Shown piece by piece: positions 16,346 through 26,079 of a stretch of 47,403 nucleotides of DNA. The stretch is from an uncultured Clostridia bacterium (GTDB taxonomy: Bacteria; Bacillota; Clostridia; TANB77; CAG-508): positions 1 through 47,403 of the forward strand of contig CANQVF010000014.1 in assembly GCA_947627185.1 (NCBI GenBank), given 5' to 3'. Within the stretch, counting starts at the first letter, position 1. Every line of letters starts with the position of its first letter. The position numbers and the translations under genes were made by a program. The notes below the pieces were generated by a model, which was not told the origin of the DNA, made no database searches, and worked only from the letters and a program-made list of their open reading frames with translations.

Positions 16346-16880
16346 TTATCTCCCTAATAATTTTTTTCTGATAAATTCAAATAATTTGTTATATTCTTCT
16401 TGGTGTATTAGTAATCCTTCTACTCTTTCTTCAACCATTTTTTCTAATTCTTTATAGTAAACATATTTCACCTCTGAAACTTCTTCATCTTCAAATATAT
16501 AATCTTCTATATTTTTATTACATCTTAATAAATATACATATGCATGTTCCATATTTTTAGGATTTTTTGTACTTTTTATTGTTGTAATATATTGTAAATC
16601 TTTTTCTTTTGCTTCAACTCCTAATTCTTCTTTTAATTCTCGTATTGCACCATCTATTATACTTTCTCCTGCTCTTATATGTCCTGCTCCAGAAATATCC
16701 CAACAATTAGGATGCGATTTTTTGTTTGCACTCCTTTTTTGTAATAATAATTCATTTTTATCATTTATAATCCATACATGTGCTGTTCTATGAAAATTAC
16801 CATCTTTATGTGCTTGATTTTTTTTCTTTGACTTTTCCAGTTGGCTCGTTATTTTCATCAAATATATCTATATATTCCAT
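16346..16880 (-). CDS. Nudix hydrolase (IPP isomerase-like group), frameshifted near the N-terminus
   Basis: A Nudix enzyme with the complete box (GHIRAGES ... RELKEELG) in a context seen in the isopentenyl-diphosphate isomerase/phosphohydrolase-like group (FHRTAHVWII, then CWDISGAGH). The natural start is the ATG at 16880, preceded by AAGGAG and encoding MEYIDIFDENNEPTGKVKE. Translation from there is broken by one extra A in an A8 run (T8 on the plus strand, 16818-16825); seven would restore a 177-residue protein. The open frame alone begins at 16861 with residues that are not natural to the family. First gene of the Nudix-S66-hydrolase run. Confidence 0.8.
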
Positions 16881-17514
16881 AATTTTACTCCTTAATCTTG
16901 ACAGATTATTATTTATTATTATATTTATATCACAAACTCACAATTTTTCATAGTGTTTTACCAATATTTACAAAACATATTTATCCTTAAATTTGCTTAA
17001 CTAACACAAAATCACCAATAAAAATAATGTCAAGAGCGAACGAAGTAAGTGCATTTACTCTTGATATTATTTTTATGAGAGATTAAAATTAATTTGCAAA
17101 TGTTATAGCACGGATTTTCTTAAATTTTCGTGATATAAAAATCCATAGCACGAATTTTTTCAATTTTTCGTTCTATAAAAATAAGCATCAGCACATATCT
17201 ACTGACACCTATTTTTATAAAGATTCTCTATAACTCACTTTAATAAATTTTTTCTAACACTTGAAATATCTAACTTTACTATATGTCTACAAAGCAACAC
17301 AACTTATACTTGTTGTGTTTACCATATACACTCTCTCAAATTTCCTATTATTTCAAACACTTTGCTTTAATTTTCAAAAATTAAATTTATGTGTTTCCAC
17401 TTACCACTTAAACAATTACTTTAACTTTCACACCTAAGTTTTGATGTTTTTCTTTTCCATATTTTTCTTTTTGTTCAAAAGTTATAACTCTTGAAACCAT
17501 ATTAAAATCAAGTG
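16881..17514. other. 634-bp hairpin-rich intergenic region
   Basis: No gene I can support. It holds a long hairpin (17020-17074), two tandem imperfect palindromes containing CACG..CGTG or ACGAA..TTCGT (about 17104-17176), a hairpin ACACAAC/GTTGTGT near 17297-17319, and a 30-codon minus-strand ORF (17408-17500) overlapping nothing known. It looks like decayed sequence. Confidence 0.55.
17020..17074. repeat. Long hairpin, 17-base arms with one mismatch
   Basis: Arms AAAAATAATGTCAAGAG (17020-17036) and CTCTTGATATTATTTTT (17058-17074), 21-base loop. It could end minus-strand transcripts running on from the rRNA methyltransferase gene, but lies about 440 bases after its stop. Confidence 0.55.
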
Positions 17515-18876
17515 TTACATGTCTTGTTTTAATTGTAGCACTGCCACACACTCTACATGATAAGTAAATGGAAACATATCGCAAATAGCAATTTTCTTAA
17601 TCTCATATTTTTCTTCTAATATTTTTAAATCTCTACCTAGTGTTGCTGGATTGCAACTAACATAAATAATTTTTGAAGCTTTTATTTTAAGTAAAGTATC
17701 TAATGCATTTTTATCACAACCTTTTCTTGGTGGATCTATAAAAATTACATCTGGACAGATTTTGTTTTTACTAATAAAATCTGGTAAAAATTTTTCAACA
17801 TCACCTACAAAAAATTCCGCATTTTCAACATTATTTAACTCAGCATTATTTTTTGCATCTTCTATTGCTTCTGGTATTGTTTCTACTCCATATAATTTTT
17901 TGATATTTTTAGATGCAAAAATCCCAATTGTTCCTATTCCACAATATAAATCAAAAACAGTTTCTTTTCCTGTAAGTTCTGCAAATTCTATTGCTTTATT
18001 ATATAATTTTTCTGTTTGAATAGGATTTACTTGATAAAAAGACATAGGTGAAATCTTAAATTTAAAATCTCCTAAAAAATCATATATGTATCCATCACCA
18101 TATAAAACTTCATTTTCTTTACCTAAGATAACATTTGTATTTTTACTATTTATATTTTTTATAATTGTTTTTACCTCTGGAAAATTAGAAATTATAAATT
18201 TTACTAATTCTTTTTCTTTTTGAAGAACTTTTTCATTTGTAACCAGAGTAATCATAACTTCGTTTGTTTTTTTCCCAATTCTAATTACTAAATGTCTTAA
18301 AGCTCCAGATAAATTTTTTTCATCATACACAGAAATATTATTGTTTAAAATAAATTCATATATATAATTAGCAATTTTTTGACTTAAAATATCTTGTATT
18401 TTACAATTTTGAGTTGAAATAATTCTATGAGTTCTTTGTGCAAAAACTCCCATGATTGGGTTTCCATCTTCTAATTTTCCTATTGGATATTGTAATTTAT
18501 TTCTATAATTATATGGATTGTCCATATCTAAAATTTCTTGAATTTCAATTTCTCTTCCTAATGCTTTTTTTAATGTTGATTTAACTGCATTTTCTTTTAT
18601 TTCTAATGTTTTTCTATAATTTATATGACGCATACTGCATCCACCACATTTATTATAAGTTTGGCAATCTTCATTAACTCTAGTTTTTGAACTTTTAATT
18701 ATCTCTAAAATTTTTCCAAAAGCATATGATGATGTTACTTTTAATATTTTAATTTTAATTTTTTCATTTTTTATTGCATTTGGAATAAAAACAGTTATTC
18801 CATCTATTTTTGCTATTCCTTCTCCTTGAAAACCATTGTCTATTATGTCTACAACAAATTCTTCATTTTTTTTCAA
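17515..18876 (-). CDS. rlmD: 23S rRNA (uracil-5-)-methyltransferase, RlmD/RumA-type
   Basis: A SAM-dependent enzyme that makes 5-methyluridine in 23S rRNA. It has an N-terminal TRAM domain (about 1-60), a [4Fe-4S] cluster set C71, C77, C80 (CGGC) and C158, the SAM-binding FDLYCGIGTIG (308-318), DPPRKG (381-386) and the catalytic VSCNPATL with Cys408, plus Glu442 near the end. 453 residues is normal. RlmCD and TrmA are close relatives; the Fe-S cysteines argue against TrmA, and exact rRNA site choice cannot be settled. The start follows a weak purine-rich site (AAGAAGAGG) about 10 bases away. Confidence 0.88.
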   Translation of the reverse strand: MKKNEEFVVDIIDNGFQGEGIAKIDGITVFIPNAIKNEKIKIKILKVTSSYAFGKILEIIKSSKTRVNEDCQTYNKCGGCSMRHINYRKTLEIKENAVKSTLKKALGREIEIQEILDMDNPYNYRNKLQYPIGKLEDGNPIMGVFAQRTHRIISTQNCKIQDILSQKIANYIYEFILNNNISVYDEKNLSGALRHLVIRIGKKTNEVMITLVTNEKVLQKEKELVKFIISNFPEVKTIIKNINSKNTNVILGKENEVLYGDGYIYDFLGDFKFKISPMSFYQVNPIQTEKLYNKAIEFAELTGKETVFDLYCGIGTIGIFASKNIKKLYGVETIPEAIEDAKNNAELNNVENAEFFVGDVEKFLPDFISKNKICPDVIFIDPPRKGCDKNALDTLLKIKASKIIYVSCNPATLGRDLKILEEKYEIKKIAICDMFPFTYHVECVAVLQLKQDM

Positions 18877-18923
18877 ATATATTACCTCTTCTTATAAAAT
18901 TTATTATCTAAAATAATTTAAAA

Positions 18924-19379
18924 TTATCTACTATCGCGACTTCTGCCTCTTCCACCACTGCTTCTTAATCTTTCTTCTTTATCTTTATTTTTTTCTTTTA
19001 TGCCACCATTTTTTTCACGTTCTTCTCTAGCTTGTAAAATTTCTTTTTCTTCTCTTTTTCTTTCCTTTTCTCTATAAGCTTTTCCAACTTCAATTATTCT
19101 ATTTATAGTTTCTAAATCGCATCTAATTCTTTCAGCAAAAGTTTGATTTTGTTTTTCTAATTCTCTTTTTCTTTTTTTCTTTAATTTTTCAAGTTTTTCT
19201 TTATCTAAAACGCCTATTTCATCCAATTCATTTTCTATAGATTCTAATTCTTCAACTGTTTTTACGTTTTTAACTTTTTCTTTTAATCTTTCTAATCTTT
19301 TAATTTCTGTATCATCTTTTTTACTTTTTATTTTATTAAGCAATTTTTGTATTAAATTTTCATCAATTTTCTTTTTCAT
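18924..19379 (-). CDS. Highly charged coiled-coil protein with Arg/Gly/Ser tail
   Basis: A 151-residue protein of no known family. Residues 1-125 are almost wholly Lys, Glu, Arg and Leu in helical heptads; the tail (LRSSGGRGRSRDSR) is a short RG/RS-rich basic segment of the kind that often binds RNA. One Cys near residue 87 (ERIRCDLETI). It lies between RNase R upstream and the rRNA methyltransferase downstream, both RNA-acting and on the same strand with gaps of about 45-100 bases. A link to RNA processing is only a suggestion from context. Confidence 0.65.
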   Translation of the reverse strand: MKKKIDENLIQKLLNKIKSKKDDTEIKRLERLKEKVKNVKTVEELESIENELDEIGVLDKEKLEKLKKKRKRELEKQNQTFAERIRCDLETINRIIEVGKAYREKERKREEKEILQAREEREKNGGIKEKNKDKEERLRSSGGRGRSRDSR

Positions 19380-19480
19380 AACAACAAAATCCTTAAATTT
19401 AACTTTAATTTATATTATTTTAATATACTTTATATAAAAAATAAAGCTATTATATATTTATTTTTTCATTATAATTAATT

Positions 19481-21466
19481 TTAGTCTTTAAAGTAAAATT
19501 CATAATCAGACTTTATTTTACTGTTTTCAATTAATTCAAAAGATACTTTTCTTAATAGTTTATTAGCTTCTATTACTCTAATTTTAACTTCATCTCCTAT
19601 TTTAAAAACTCTATTTGTCTTTTCTCCAATTAATATTTTTTTATCTTCATCATAAATAAAATATTCATTTTTTCCCATATTTTCAAATCTAACTAATCCT
19701 TCTACTGTACTTTCAAGTTCTACAAACATACCAAAAGCTGTTATTGAAGATACAATTCCAATATATTCTTCTCCAATTTTATCTTCCATGAATTCAGCTT
19801 TTTTAATATCTTCTGCATCTCTTTCTGCTTTAGTAGCAATCTTTTCACATTCAGAAGAAGTTTCTGCATATTTTTTAGCTTTAATTTCTAATTCTTCTTT
19901 TCGCTCAGCAGATAAATTATAATCCTTTTCTAGATATTCTGATATTACTCTATGAATAAACAAATCTGGATATCTTCTTATTGGTGAAGTAAAATGGCAA
20001 TAATATTTGCTTGCTATACCAAAATGGCCTTTATTTTCGCTATCATACTTGGCAAGTTTTAATGTTCTTAATATTAATGTTGAAATTACTTTTTCATACT
20101 CAGTTCCTTTTAATTTTTCTAATACATCTGCAAAAGCTTTTGATTTTATATTATCTTTGCTAACTTTTATTTTTTCTCCAATATTAAATAAAAATTTATT
20201 TGTTTCTTTTATTTTATCATAATCAGGTTCTTCATGAACTCTATAAATAAATGGCGCTTCTAACCAATAAAATTTTTCTGCTATTGTTTCATTTGCAGTT
20301 AGCATAAATTGCTCTATTATTTCATTTGCAAAAGTGGTCTCATATTTTCTTATATCTATTGCTTTACCATCTTCATTTAACGTAATTTTACTTTCTGGAA
20401 TATCTAAATTAATATATCCCTGGTTTAGTCTTCTATTTTTCAAAATAATAGCTAATTCTTCCATTAATTTAAAATTATTAATATATTTATTATATTTTTC
20501 TAAAACATTCTCATCTGACTTTGTTATTATTTTATTAACATTTGTATATGTCATTCTTTCTGTTACTCTTATTACAGATTTATATACATCAGAAGATATA
20601 ACATTTCCTTTTTTATCTATTTCCATAGTGCATGATAATGCAAATCTATCTTGCATAGCATTTAAACTGCATATTCCATTTGAGAGTTCAAAAGGTAACA
20701 TTGGTATAACTCTATCGAACATATATACACTTGTTCCTCTTTTAATAGCTTCCTTATCCAATTTACTGCTTTCTTTAACATAAAAGCTTACATCTGCAAT
20801 GTGAACATTTAAAATATAATTTCCTTCGTTAGTTTTACTTACACTTACAGCATCATCTAAATCTTTTGCATCTTCTCCATCTATTGTAAAAACTATATCA
20901 TTTCTTAAATCTTTTCTGTTTTTTATATCTTTTTCATTTATATTTTGTGGAATATTTCTTGCTTCTTCCTTTACAAAGTTTGGAAATTCATTTGGTAAAT
21001 CAAATTCTTTAACAACACTTAATAAATCTACACCTGCTTCATTTACATTTCCTAAAATTTCTATTATTTCTCCTTCAGCATTTTTACCATGTTCTGGATA
21101 TTTTAAAATTTTAGCAATTACTTTATCATTATTTTTTGCCTCTTTACACTTTTTTTTAGAAATAAAAATATCTGTTGCAAACTTTTTGTCATCTGGAACA
21201 ATAAATCCAAAATTTTTAGATTTTTGAAATATTCCAACTACTGTTTCTTTTTCTCTTTTTACTATTCTTACAACTTTTGCTTCTGCTCTCTTTGTGCCTT
21301 CTTTTTGCTTATATATTACTACTTGAACTATATCTCCATCTAAAGCTCCATTTACACTATTACTTGGAATAAACAAATCTTCTTCATTTTCTATTTCTAC
21401 AAAACCAAAACCTTTTTGGTTTCCTCTAAAAACTCCTTCTATCTTTTGCTTCTTTTTTTTACTCAT
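19481..21466 (-). CDS. rnr: Ribonuclease R (3'-5' exoribonuclease)
   Basis: Degrades structured RNA processively from the 3' end. Domains in order: two cold-shock OB folds (about residues 8-70 and 75-140; KGFGFVEI and NFGFIV), the RNB catalytic domain (about 185-520) with the metal-binding set in TIDGEDAKDLDDAV (Asp196, Asp202, Asp204, Asp205), and a C-terminal S1 domain (about 565-650). It has no N-terminal winged helix and only a short C-terminal extension, so 661 residues is at the short end. Near secG, as in other Firmicutes, but separated from it by a terminator. No smpB or tmRNA follows. Confidence 0.95.
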   Translation of the reverse strand: MSKKKKQKIEGVFRGNQKGFGFVEIENEEDLFIPSNSVNGALDGDIVQVVIYKQKEGTKRAEAKVVRIVKREKETVVGIFQKSKNFGFIVPDDKKFATDIFISKKKCKEAKNNDKVIAKILKYPEHGKNAEGEIIEILGNVNEAGVDLLSVVKEFDLPNEFPNFVKEEARNIPQNINEKDIKNRKDLRNDIVFTIDGEDAKDLDDAVSVSKTNEGNYILNVHIADVSFYVKESSKLDKEAIKRGTSVYMFDRVIPMLPFELSNGICSLNAMQDRFALSCTMEIDKKGNVISSDVYKSVIRVTERMTYTNVNKIITKSDENVLEKYNKYINNFKLMEELAIILKNRRLNQGYINLDIPESKITLNEDGKAIDIRKYETTFANEIIEQFMLTANETIAEKFYWLEAPFIYRVHEEPDYDKIKETNKFLFNIGEKIKVSKDNIKSKAFADVLEKLKGTEYEKVISTLILRTLKLAKYDSENKGHFGIASKYYCHFTSPIRRYPDLFIHRVISEYLEKDYNLSAERKEELEIKAKKYAETSSECEKIATKAERDAEDIKKAEFMEDKIGEEYIGIVSSITAFGMFVELESTVEGLVRFENMGKNEYFIYDEDKKILIGEKTNRVFKIGDEVKIRVIEANKLLRKVSFELIENSKIKSDYEFYFKD

Positions 21467-21543
21467 TTTTGTCCTTTCTAAATAATAATTTAAAGTTTAA
21501 ACATAATAAAATTTTAAATTACATACTTTTTATATACAATAAT

Positions 21544-21571
21544 AAAAAAGCAGTATTAATAATAATACTGC
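21544..21571 (-). terminator. Terminator of secG
   Basis: Minus strand stem GCAGTATTATT/AATACTGC-type (11 bp across 21550-21571) then six T. It sits between secG and rnr. Confidence 0.85.
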
Positions 21572-21591
21572 CCATAATTTTATATAAAATT

Positions 21592-21840
21592 CTAAACTAG
21601 ATATAAAATTCCTAATGATATTGTTAAAACAGCAAATATAATCATTAAAACTATAGTTGCTCTTTTCATCTTTCCCTCTGTAGTTTTTCCTTTATTTTTT
21701 TCATAAAAATTATTTGCAGAAGCACCTACAATGGTTCCAGAAGCACCACTTTCATCAGTATTCTGTTTTAATACTAAAACTATTAAAGCAATACATATTA
21801 TTGCATATATTCCTGTTACAATATATTTTGCTATTTCCAT
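21592..21840 (-). CDS. secG: SecG protein translocase subunit
   Basis: Small membrane subunit of the SecYEG export channel. 82 residues with two predicted transmembrane helices (about 5-25 and 60-80) and the conserved loop between them (VLKQNTDESGASGTI ... ASANNF), which carries the Gly/Ser-rich SecG motif. A GGAGG site precedes the ATG. A TATAAT at 21876-21881 on the minus strand is a likely -10, without a convincing -35. It is transcribed alone. Confidence 0.93.
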   Translation of the reverse strand: MEIAKYIVTGIYAIICIALIVLVLKQNTDESGASGTIVGASANNFYEKNKGKTTEGKMKRATIVLMIIFAVLTISLGILYLV

Positions 21841-21930
21841 CTATAAAACCTCCATTTTTCTTCCGTCTATTAACTATTATAGTTTAACATAAGCTAAAAT
21901 AAAAATCAACTACTTTGTAAAATTTTTATT

Positions 21931-24804
21931 TTATCTATCCAATAATTCATATTGTTTTTTTAAAATTGGTAATTCTCTTTTTAGAATCTCAAAATCTTCT
22001 TGGGTATATCTACTATCAAGGTTCTTAGAAAGATCAATATCAAAATATCTTAATATTTCATCCATCCAAGTTTTATCTTTACTTTGAGTTCTATGAGCAA
22101 TTCTATCTTTTCTAGGTGTAATATCTCTTAATTCTGAAGTCTCTAAAATGCTACTATTAACAGTTTTTGTTATTAGTCTTTGTTGATTTTTTCTATAAGT
22201 TGCTTCTGGTAATATGTATGTTGCATAACCATATACTTCTTTATCTTTTTCATAATATTTTTCTATAATTCTTGAATCAAATTTAGTAGATGCAAATTCT
22301 ACATATCCATTACTATGTCTTGTTACTCTCATATCTTTATCTAAAGATTTAAAAAATTTCCATTTTATAACATCTGGATATGTATATTGTTTAGATAAAT
22401 TTCCTTTTTTCTTATCCATTATATTTCTTTGACCATTTTTAGACCTTCTACTAATCTCATCATCATTAAATTCTAAAAGACTTAAATACATCTCTCTTAA
22501 TTCTTTATCTTTTGGAGTATCTTCTCCTAACAAATTCATTATTATTATAAATTTTCTTTCATCAGAAATATTATAATATTTATAATCAGAATCTAAAAAT
22601 ATAGGATCTAACATTTTCTCCAAGTCTTCTAATGACATACTACTTCTAATTTTTTCTGCATCTTCTAATGATAATTTATCTAACATTGGAATAATATAAT
22701 CACTATCAAAATTAATTATATTTTCTAATCCGATTATACTATCATTATACATTTCAATAATACTTTCTTGCAAAATGTTTTCATCATCTGTTTCCATATC
22801 AAAATAATAAGTTTCGAGTATTTTATTTTTTTCTTCTTGTGGTAAATCTCCATAAATTTTCTTAAATAATGATAAATATCTTTCTTTTTGATTTCTCAAT
22901 CTTTCTATTATTTTTTCATATTCTTCTAATTTTTCTGTTTCACCTTGATTTTTTTCTTTAAATATCAAATACTTTTGTTCTTCTTCAATATATGATTTAT
23001 ATTTTTCTAAAAGTGTTTTATATTCAAAAGTATTTTTCAAACTTGTCATATATTCATTTTTCTCATCTTCTTGTAAATCTTCTGTTAAACTTAATATATC
23101 ATCAATTCCAATAACATCATCATCAAAATATCTTTTTAAATCTTCTACATTTATAATTTTTGAAGTATATAAATTTTTTAAAAGATTTGATGCATTATTT
23201 AAAATTAATTCTGTTCTATCTACACTTCCTTTACTAAAAGTAGATCTTACTGCATCTTCAAACTCTGGATTCTTTGTTTCTCTTAAAATATTATCCACAT
23301 CTTCTTTACTCATTTTACCTAATGAATAAAGTCTTTTAAAATTATTAAAATTTACTAGACCTACAACAAATAAATCATTTTTTGTGTATTCTAATCTTTT
23401 TACTAACTCATCACTCCAACTATCCATTTCATTTATATTTAAAAATGCATTATATAATAAATTAAGTTTACTAACTTCTGTAATATAAATACCATCGCAG
23501 TAATTACCTAGTAAATCTTCTATAGTTTTTAAACTTTCTTCTTTAGAATCATAATTTAATAATAATTTTATTTTTGTTTTTTTATCTATAATATCTGCTG
23601 ATAAAATTCTTCTTACAATTTCTTCAACTCTTTTATTTTTTTCAACAATAGTTTCAAAATTTACTTCTTGAAGAATATATGCATCATCATCTTTTTCATC
23701 AATTTTTACTTTTTCTTCATTTTTACTATTATTTTGAGTAATTTCTCTACTATCACTTTCACTCATTTCTTTTGGAAGTTCTAAATCATCTGAAATTTTA
23801 TCATCATCGTCTTCCTTTAATGAAATTCTTTCAAATGCTTCTAATGGTCTTGCCATAGCTGCTAGTAAAAATTTATCTATATTAATATATTCAATACTAT
23901 CATTAACGCATTGTGCAACTAAACTTGAATGTATTTCAACCCCTTGACTATTATATGTTTCCAAAGTTTTTGTTTTTATTTCTTCTAATGACATTTTTTC
24001 TATTTCTTCAAAAGTATATCCTTTTTTCAATAAATAATTTTTAAAAACACTAATATATTGCATTCCAGATAAAGAAGGTTCTGCATACATTTCACTTAAA
24101 TCTGTAATAGCTATACCACTACATAATTCTTCTAGTAATTTCTGTTTTTCTTCTTCACTTATTTCTTCTTTTCCTGTAATTGCTTGCATAGCTTTTATTA
24201 ATTTATTTTGATTGTCTTTTCCAAAAGAAAATCTTTTTTCTTGGCTTCTAGTGAAAAAAGGTTTACAAATATATCTGTTTTTATCATGATCAAATATTTC
24301 TCTAATACAAATATCTTTTTCATCAACACTCTTTTTAAAGTTTTTTATTTCATTTTTTACACTTTCATTTACATTATCAAATTCATGAGGATTTTTTTCC
24401 ATTATTTCCTCATAATCTCTAGCAAGTTCAAGAAAAAACATATCCATATCTAAAGTATTTTCTTTACAGTTTACCAAAAATTTTCTTATTTCTTGAGCTA
24501 ATTCTTCTACTCTTTCTTCTATTCTTCCATTTTCTTCATTAAAGAATTTTCCTAAATTAGAAACTCTTGAACTTGAATTTATCATAGCACCAAAAGCATT
24601 TTGATATAAATTTCTATACTTTAAAACATTTTCTTCATATTCTTTTACAATGTTTTTAAATTCTTCTCTTTTTTCTGGATTTCTTATTAAATATGGTGTA
24701 ATTCTACTAGATCTCACTACTCCTGTCCAAATAGCATTATTTTGTATTCCAGTAAAAACTGGTAAAGCTATAAATCTTGAAACATCAACTACTAATTTTT
24801 TCAT
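21931..24804 (-). CDS. Large hypothetical protein (957 aa)
   Basis: I do not recognise this protein. No signal peptide or membrane segment, so probably cytosolic. It has a hydrophobic N-terminus (LVVDVSRFIALPVFTGIQNN), a helical region to about 330, an acidic linker (about 330-375, with four Asp in a row), a long helical region (about 380-790) that could be repeat-like, and a C-terminal patch (about 810-877) rich in aromatic and charged residues (RHSNGYVEFAS, then EVYGYATYILPE) that looks like a folded, possibly catalytic, domain. An AAGGTAGG site precedes the start. It follows an 18-base gap after a smaller gene, so the two are an operon. Confidence 0.75.
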   Translation of the reverse strand: MKKLVVDVSRFIALPVFTGIQNNAIWTGVVRSSRITPYLIRNPEKREEFKNIVKEYEENVLKYRNLYQNAFGAMINSSSRVSNLGKFFNEENGRIEERVEELAQEIRKFLVNCKENTLDMDMFFLELARDYEEIMEKNPHEFDNVNESVKNEIKNFKKSVDEKDICIREIFDHDKNRYICKPFFTRSQEKRFSFGKDNQNKLIKAMQAITGKEEISEEEKQKLLEELCSGIAITDLSEMYAEPSLSGMQYISVFKNYLLKKGYTFEEIEKMSLEEIKTKTLETYNSQGVEIHSSLVAQCVNDSIEYINIDKFLLAAMARPLEAFERISLKEDDDDKISDDLELPKEMSESDSREITQNNSKNEEKVKIDEKDDDAYILQEVNFETIVEKNKRVEEIVRRILSADIIDKKTKIKLLLNYDSKEESLKTIEDLLGNYCDGIYITEVSKLNLLYNAFLNINEMDSWSDELVKRLEYTKNDLFVVGLVNFNNFKRLYSLGKMSKEDVDNILRETKNPEFEDAVRSTFSKGSVDRTELILNNASNLLKNLYTSKIINVEDLKRYFDDDVIGIDDILSLTEDLQEDEKNEYMTSLKNTFEYKTLLEKYKSYIEEEQKYLIFKEKNQGETEKLEEYEKIIERLRNQKERYLSLFKKIYGDLPQEEKNKILETYYFDMETDDENILQESIIEMYNDSIIGLENIINFDSDYIIPMLDKLSLEDAEKIRSSMSLEDLEKMLDPIFLDSDYKYYNISDERKFIIIMNLLGEDTPKDKELREMYLSLLEFNDDEISRRSKNGQRNIMDKKKGNLSKQYTYPDVIKWKFFKSLDKDMRVTRHSNGYVEFASTKFDSRIIEKYYEKDKEVYGYATYILPEATYRKNQQRLITKTVNSSILETSELRDITPRKDRIAHRTQSKDKTWMDEILRYFDIDLSKNLDSRYTQEDFEILKRELPILKKQYELLDR

Positions 24805-24822
24805 ATTAACCTACCTTATTAT

Positions 24823-25620
24823 TTAATTTATTTTTAAATCAAACTCAATCTTTTCAAATGGATTTTCATTAATAAAAATATTTTTAGATAAAATTTTATT
24901 TTTAAATTTTTCTATTTTTTCTTTATCTTTAGATAAAATTAGAGAACAATATCCATATCCATCTCTATTTATGGCTTTAATTGCATCATCTATATTCATA
25001 TCATCATATATATCTATTTCATATTGATTTAAAAAAGCATAATCACAAATTATTTTTTTTAAATCATTCATTTCATCAGAATCGCAATAAACTTCAAAAA
25101 TATTATAAGGATAAAAGTTTAAATTTTTTATTTTATCATTCAATCTATTATAATCATTGCTATTTCCTATACATATTGTTCTATCAACAGTATTTGAAAT
25201 TTCTATTACTTGTGAATAAGATATTTGATTTTTAAGTTCAACTTTTTTTGTAAATCCTACTTTTTTAAATAAATTATTAATTGTTTCAACTAATAATTTA
25301 TTTTGTGCTACACAAAAATCTTCAATTACAAGAATTATATTTAAATCATTTCTTATAGCTTCTATGCATAAATAAAAAACAATTTGAGGATTACCAGATA
25401 AAATTATCTGTGCATTTTCAATAGAATTTATGCAAACTTTTCTAACTTTGTAATTTTTAATAATTTCGTGTAATTCATTAACTAATATTATTTTTTTATA
25501 ATACTTATTATCGATATTTTGAGCCTTTTCTAATAAATTTTTAAATTCTTTACATTCTATTTCTTTATCTAATAAGTTTAAAAAACTAATATACTTTTGT
25601 TCTAAAATTATATTATCCAT
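24823..25620 (-). CDS. Hypothetical protein with weak aldehyde dehydrogenase-like features
   Basis: A 265-residue protein. The order GNPQIVFYLCIEAIRND, then IILVIEDF, then a C-terminal SLILSKDKEKIEKFKNKI and IFINENPFE recalls the coenzyme-binding and end segments of the aldehyde dehydrogenase/gamma-glutamyl phosphate reductase fold. It is about half normal length and I see no catalytic Cys motif, so it would be inactive in that chemistry. This resemblance is weak. I start at the ATG at 25620, preceded by AAAGGAAAA; an upstream ATG nine codons earlier lacks such a site. Cotranscribed with the 957-aa gene. Confidence 0.6.
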   Translation of the reverse strand: MDNIILEQKYISFLNLLDKEIECKEFKNLLEKAQNIDNKYYKKIILVNELHEIIKNYKVRKVCINSIENAQIILSGNPQIVFYLCIEAIRNDLNIILVIEDFCVAQNKLLVETINNLFKKVGFTKKVELKNQISYSQVIEISNTVDRTICIGNSNDYNRLNDKIKNLNFYPYNIFEVYCDSDEMNDLKKIICDYAFLNQYEIDIYDDMNIDDAIKAINRDGYGYCSLILSKDKEKIEKFKNKILSKNIFINENPFEKIEFDLKIN

Positions 25621-25818
25621 ATTTTTCCTTTCAAAATATACACTCAAAAACTATTATATCATAAATAATCTATTTTTTCAACATTTATGTAAACATTATT
25701 TTGATAAAGTGCATTATTTTCGCATTTTTTATTAACAATATTTAATTATGTAAATTTCATCACTTAAATATTAATTTAACATATTATGTATTATACAAAT
25801 TTAAAAGGAGGTTATTTT

Positions 25819-26079
25819 ATGAGTAACTGTAATTATTGTAGTTGTAGTGCAAAAGAAAATATATATTCTAATAATTGTTCTTCAGATATTTCAGTATTTC
25901 CAAAAAATTATTTATATGGTCACGCATATACACCAAACCAAACTATGAAGAAAACTTTTACTCCAGAAGTTGGCCTAAAAAATGGTACTATATTTCCAAA
26001 ACTTGTAAGTCCTTACTATCCTGGTCAATCAATGGATTTTATAAATTATTTAAAGAATGGAGGTAATGAAAATGGATAA
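25819..26079 (+). CDS. cotJA: Spore coat protein CotJA
   Basis: An 86-residue spore-coat-associated protein. The N-terminus is Cys-rich (SNCNYCSCSA); the rest carries the CotJA pattern, Y-x-P-x-Q near the middle, then GLKNGTIFPKL and SPYYPGQ. The start at 25819 follows AAAGGAGG with good spacing; an in-frame ATG 11 codons upstream has no such site. First gene of cotJABC; its 3' end overlaps cotJB by 8 bases. In Bacillus the operon is made in the mother cell under SigE; no clear SigE promoter stands out here. Confidence 0.88.
   Translation: MSNCNYCSCSAKENIYSNNCSSDISVFPKNYLYGHAYTPNQTMKKTFTPEVGLKNGTIFPKLVSPYYPGQSMDFINYLKNGGNENG

Noticed and set aside
17408..17500. 30-codon minus-strand ORF after the rRNA methyltransferase (MVSRVITFEQKEKYG...)
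   Set aside because: No good ribosome site, no known family, and it sits in decayed spacer; it may be a remnant but I cannot support it.
25700..25818. SigE/SigK promoter before cotJA
   Set aside because: Partial matches such as ATACAAA exist, but none has both boxes at proper spacing.
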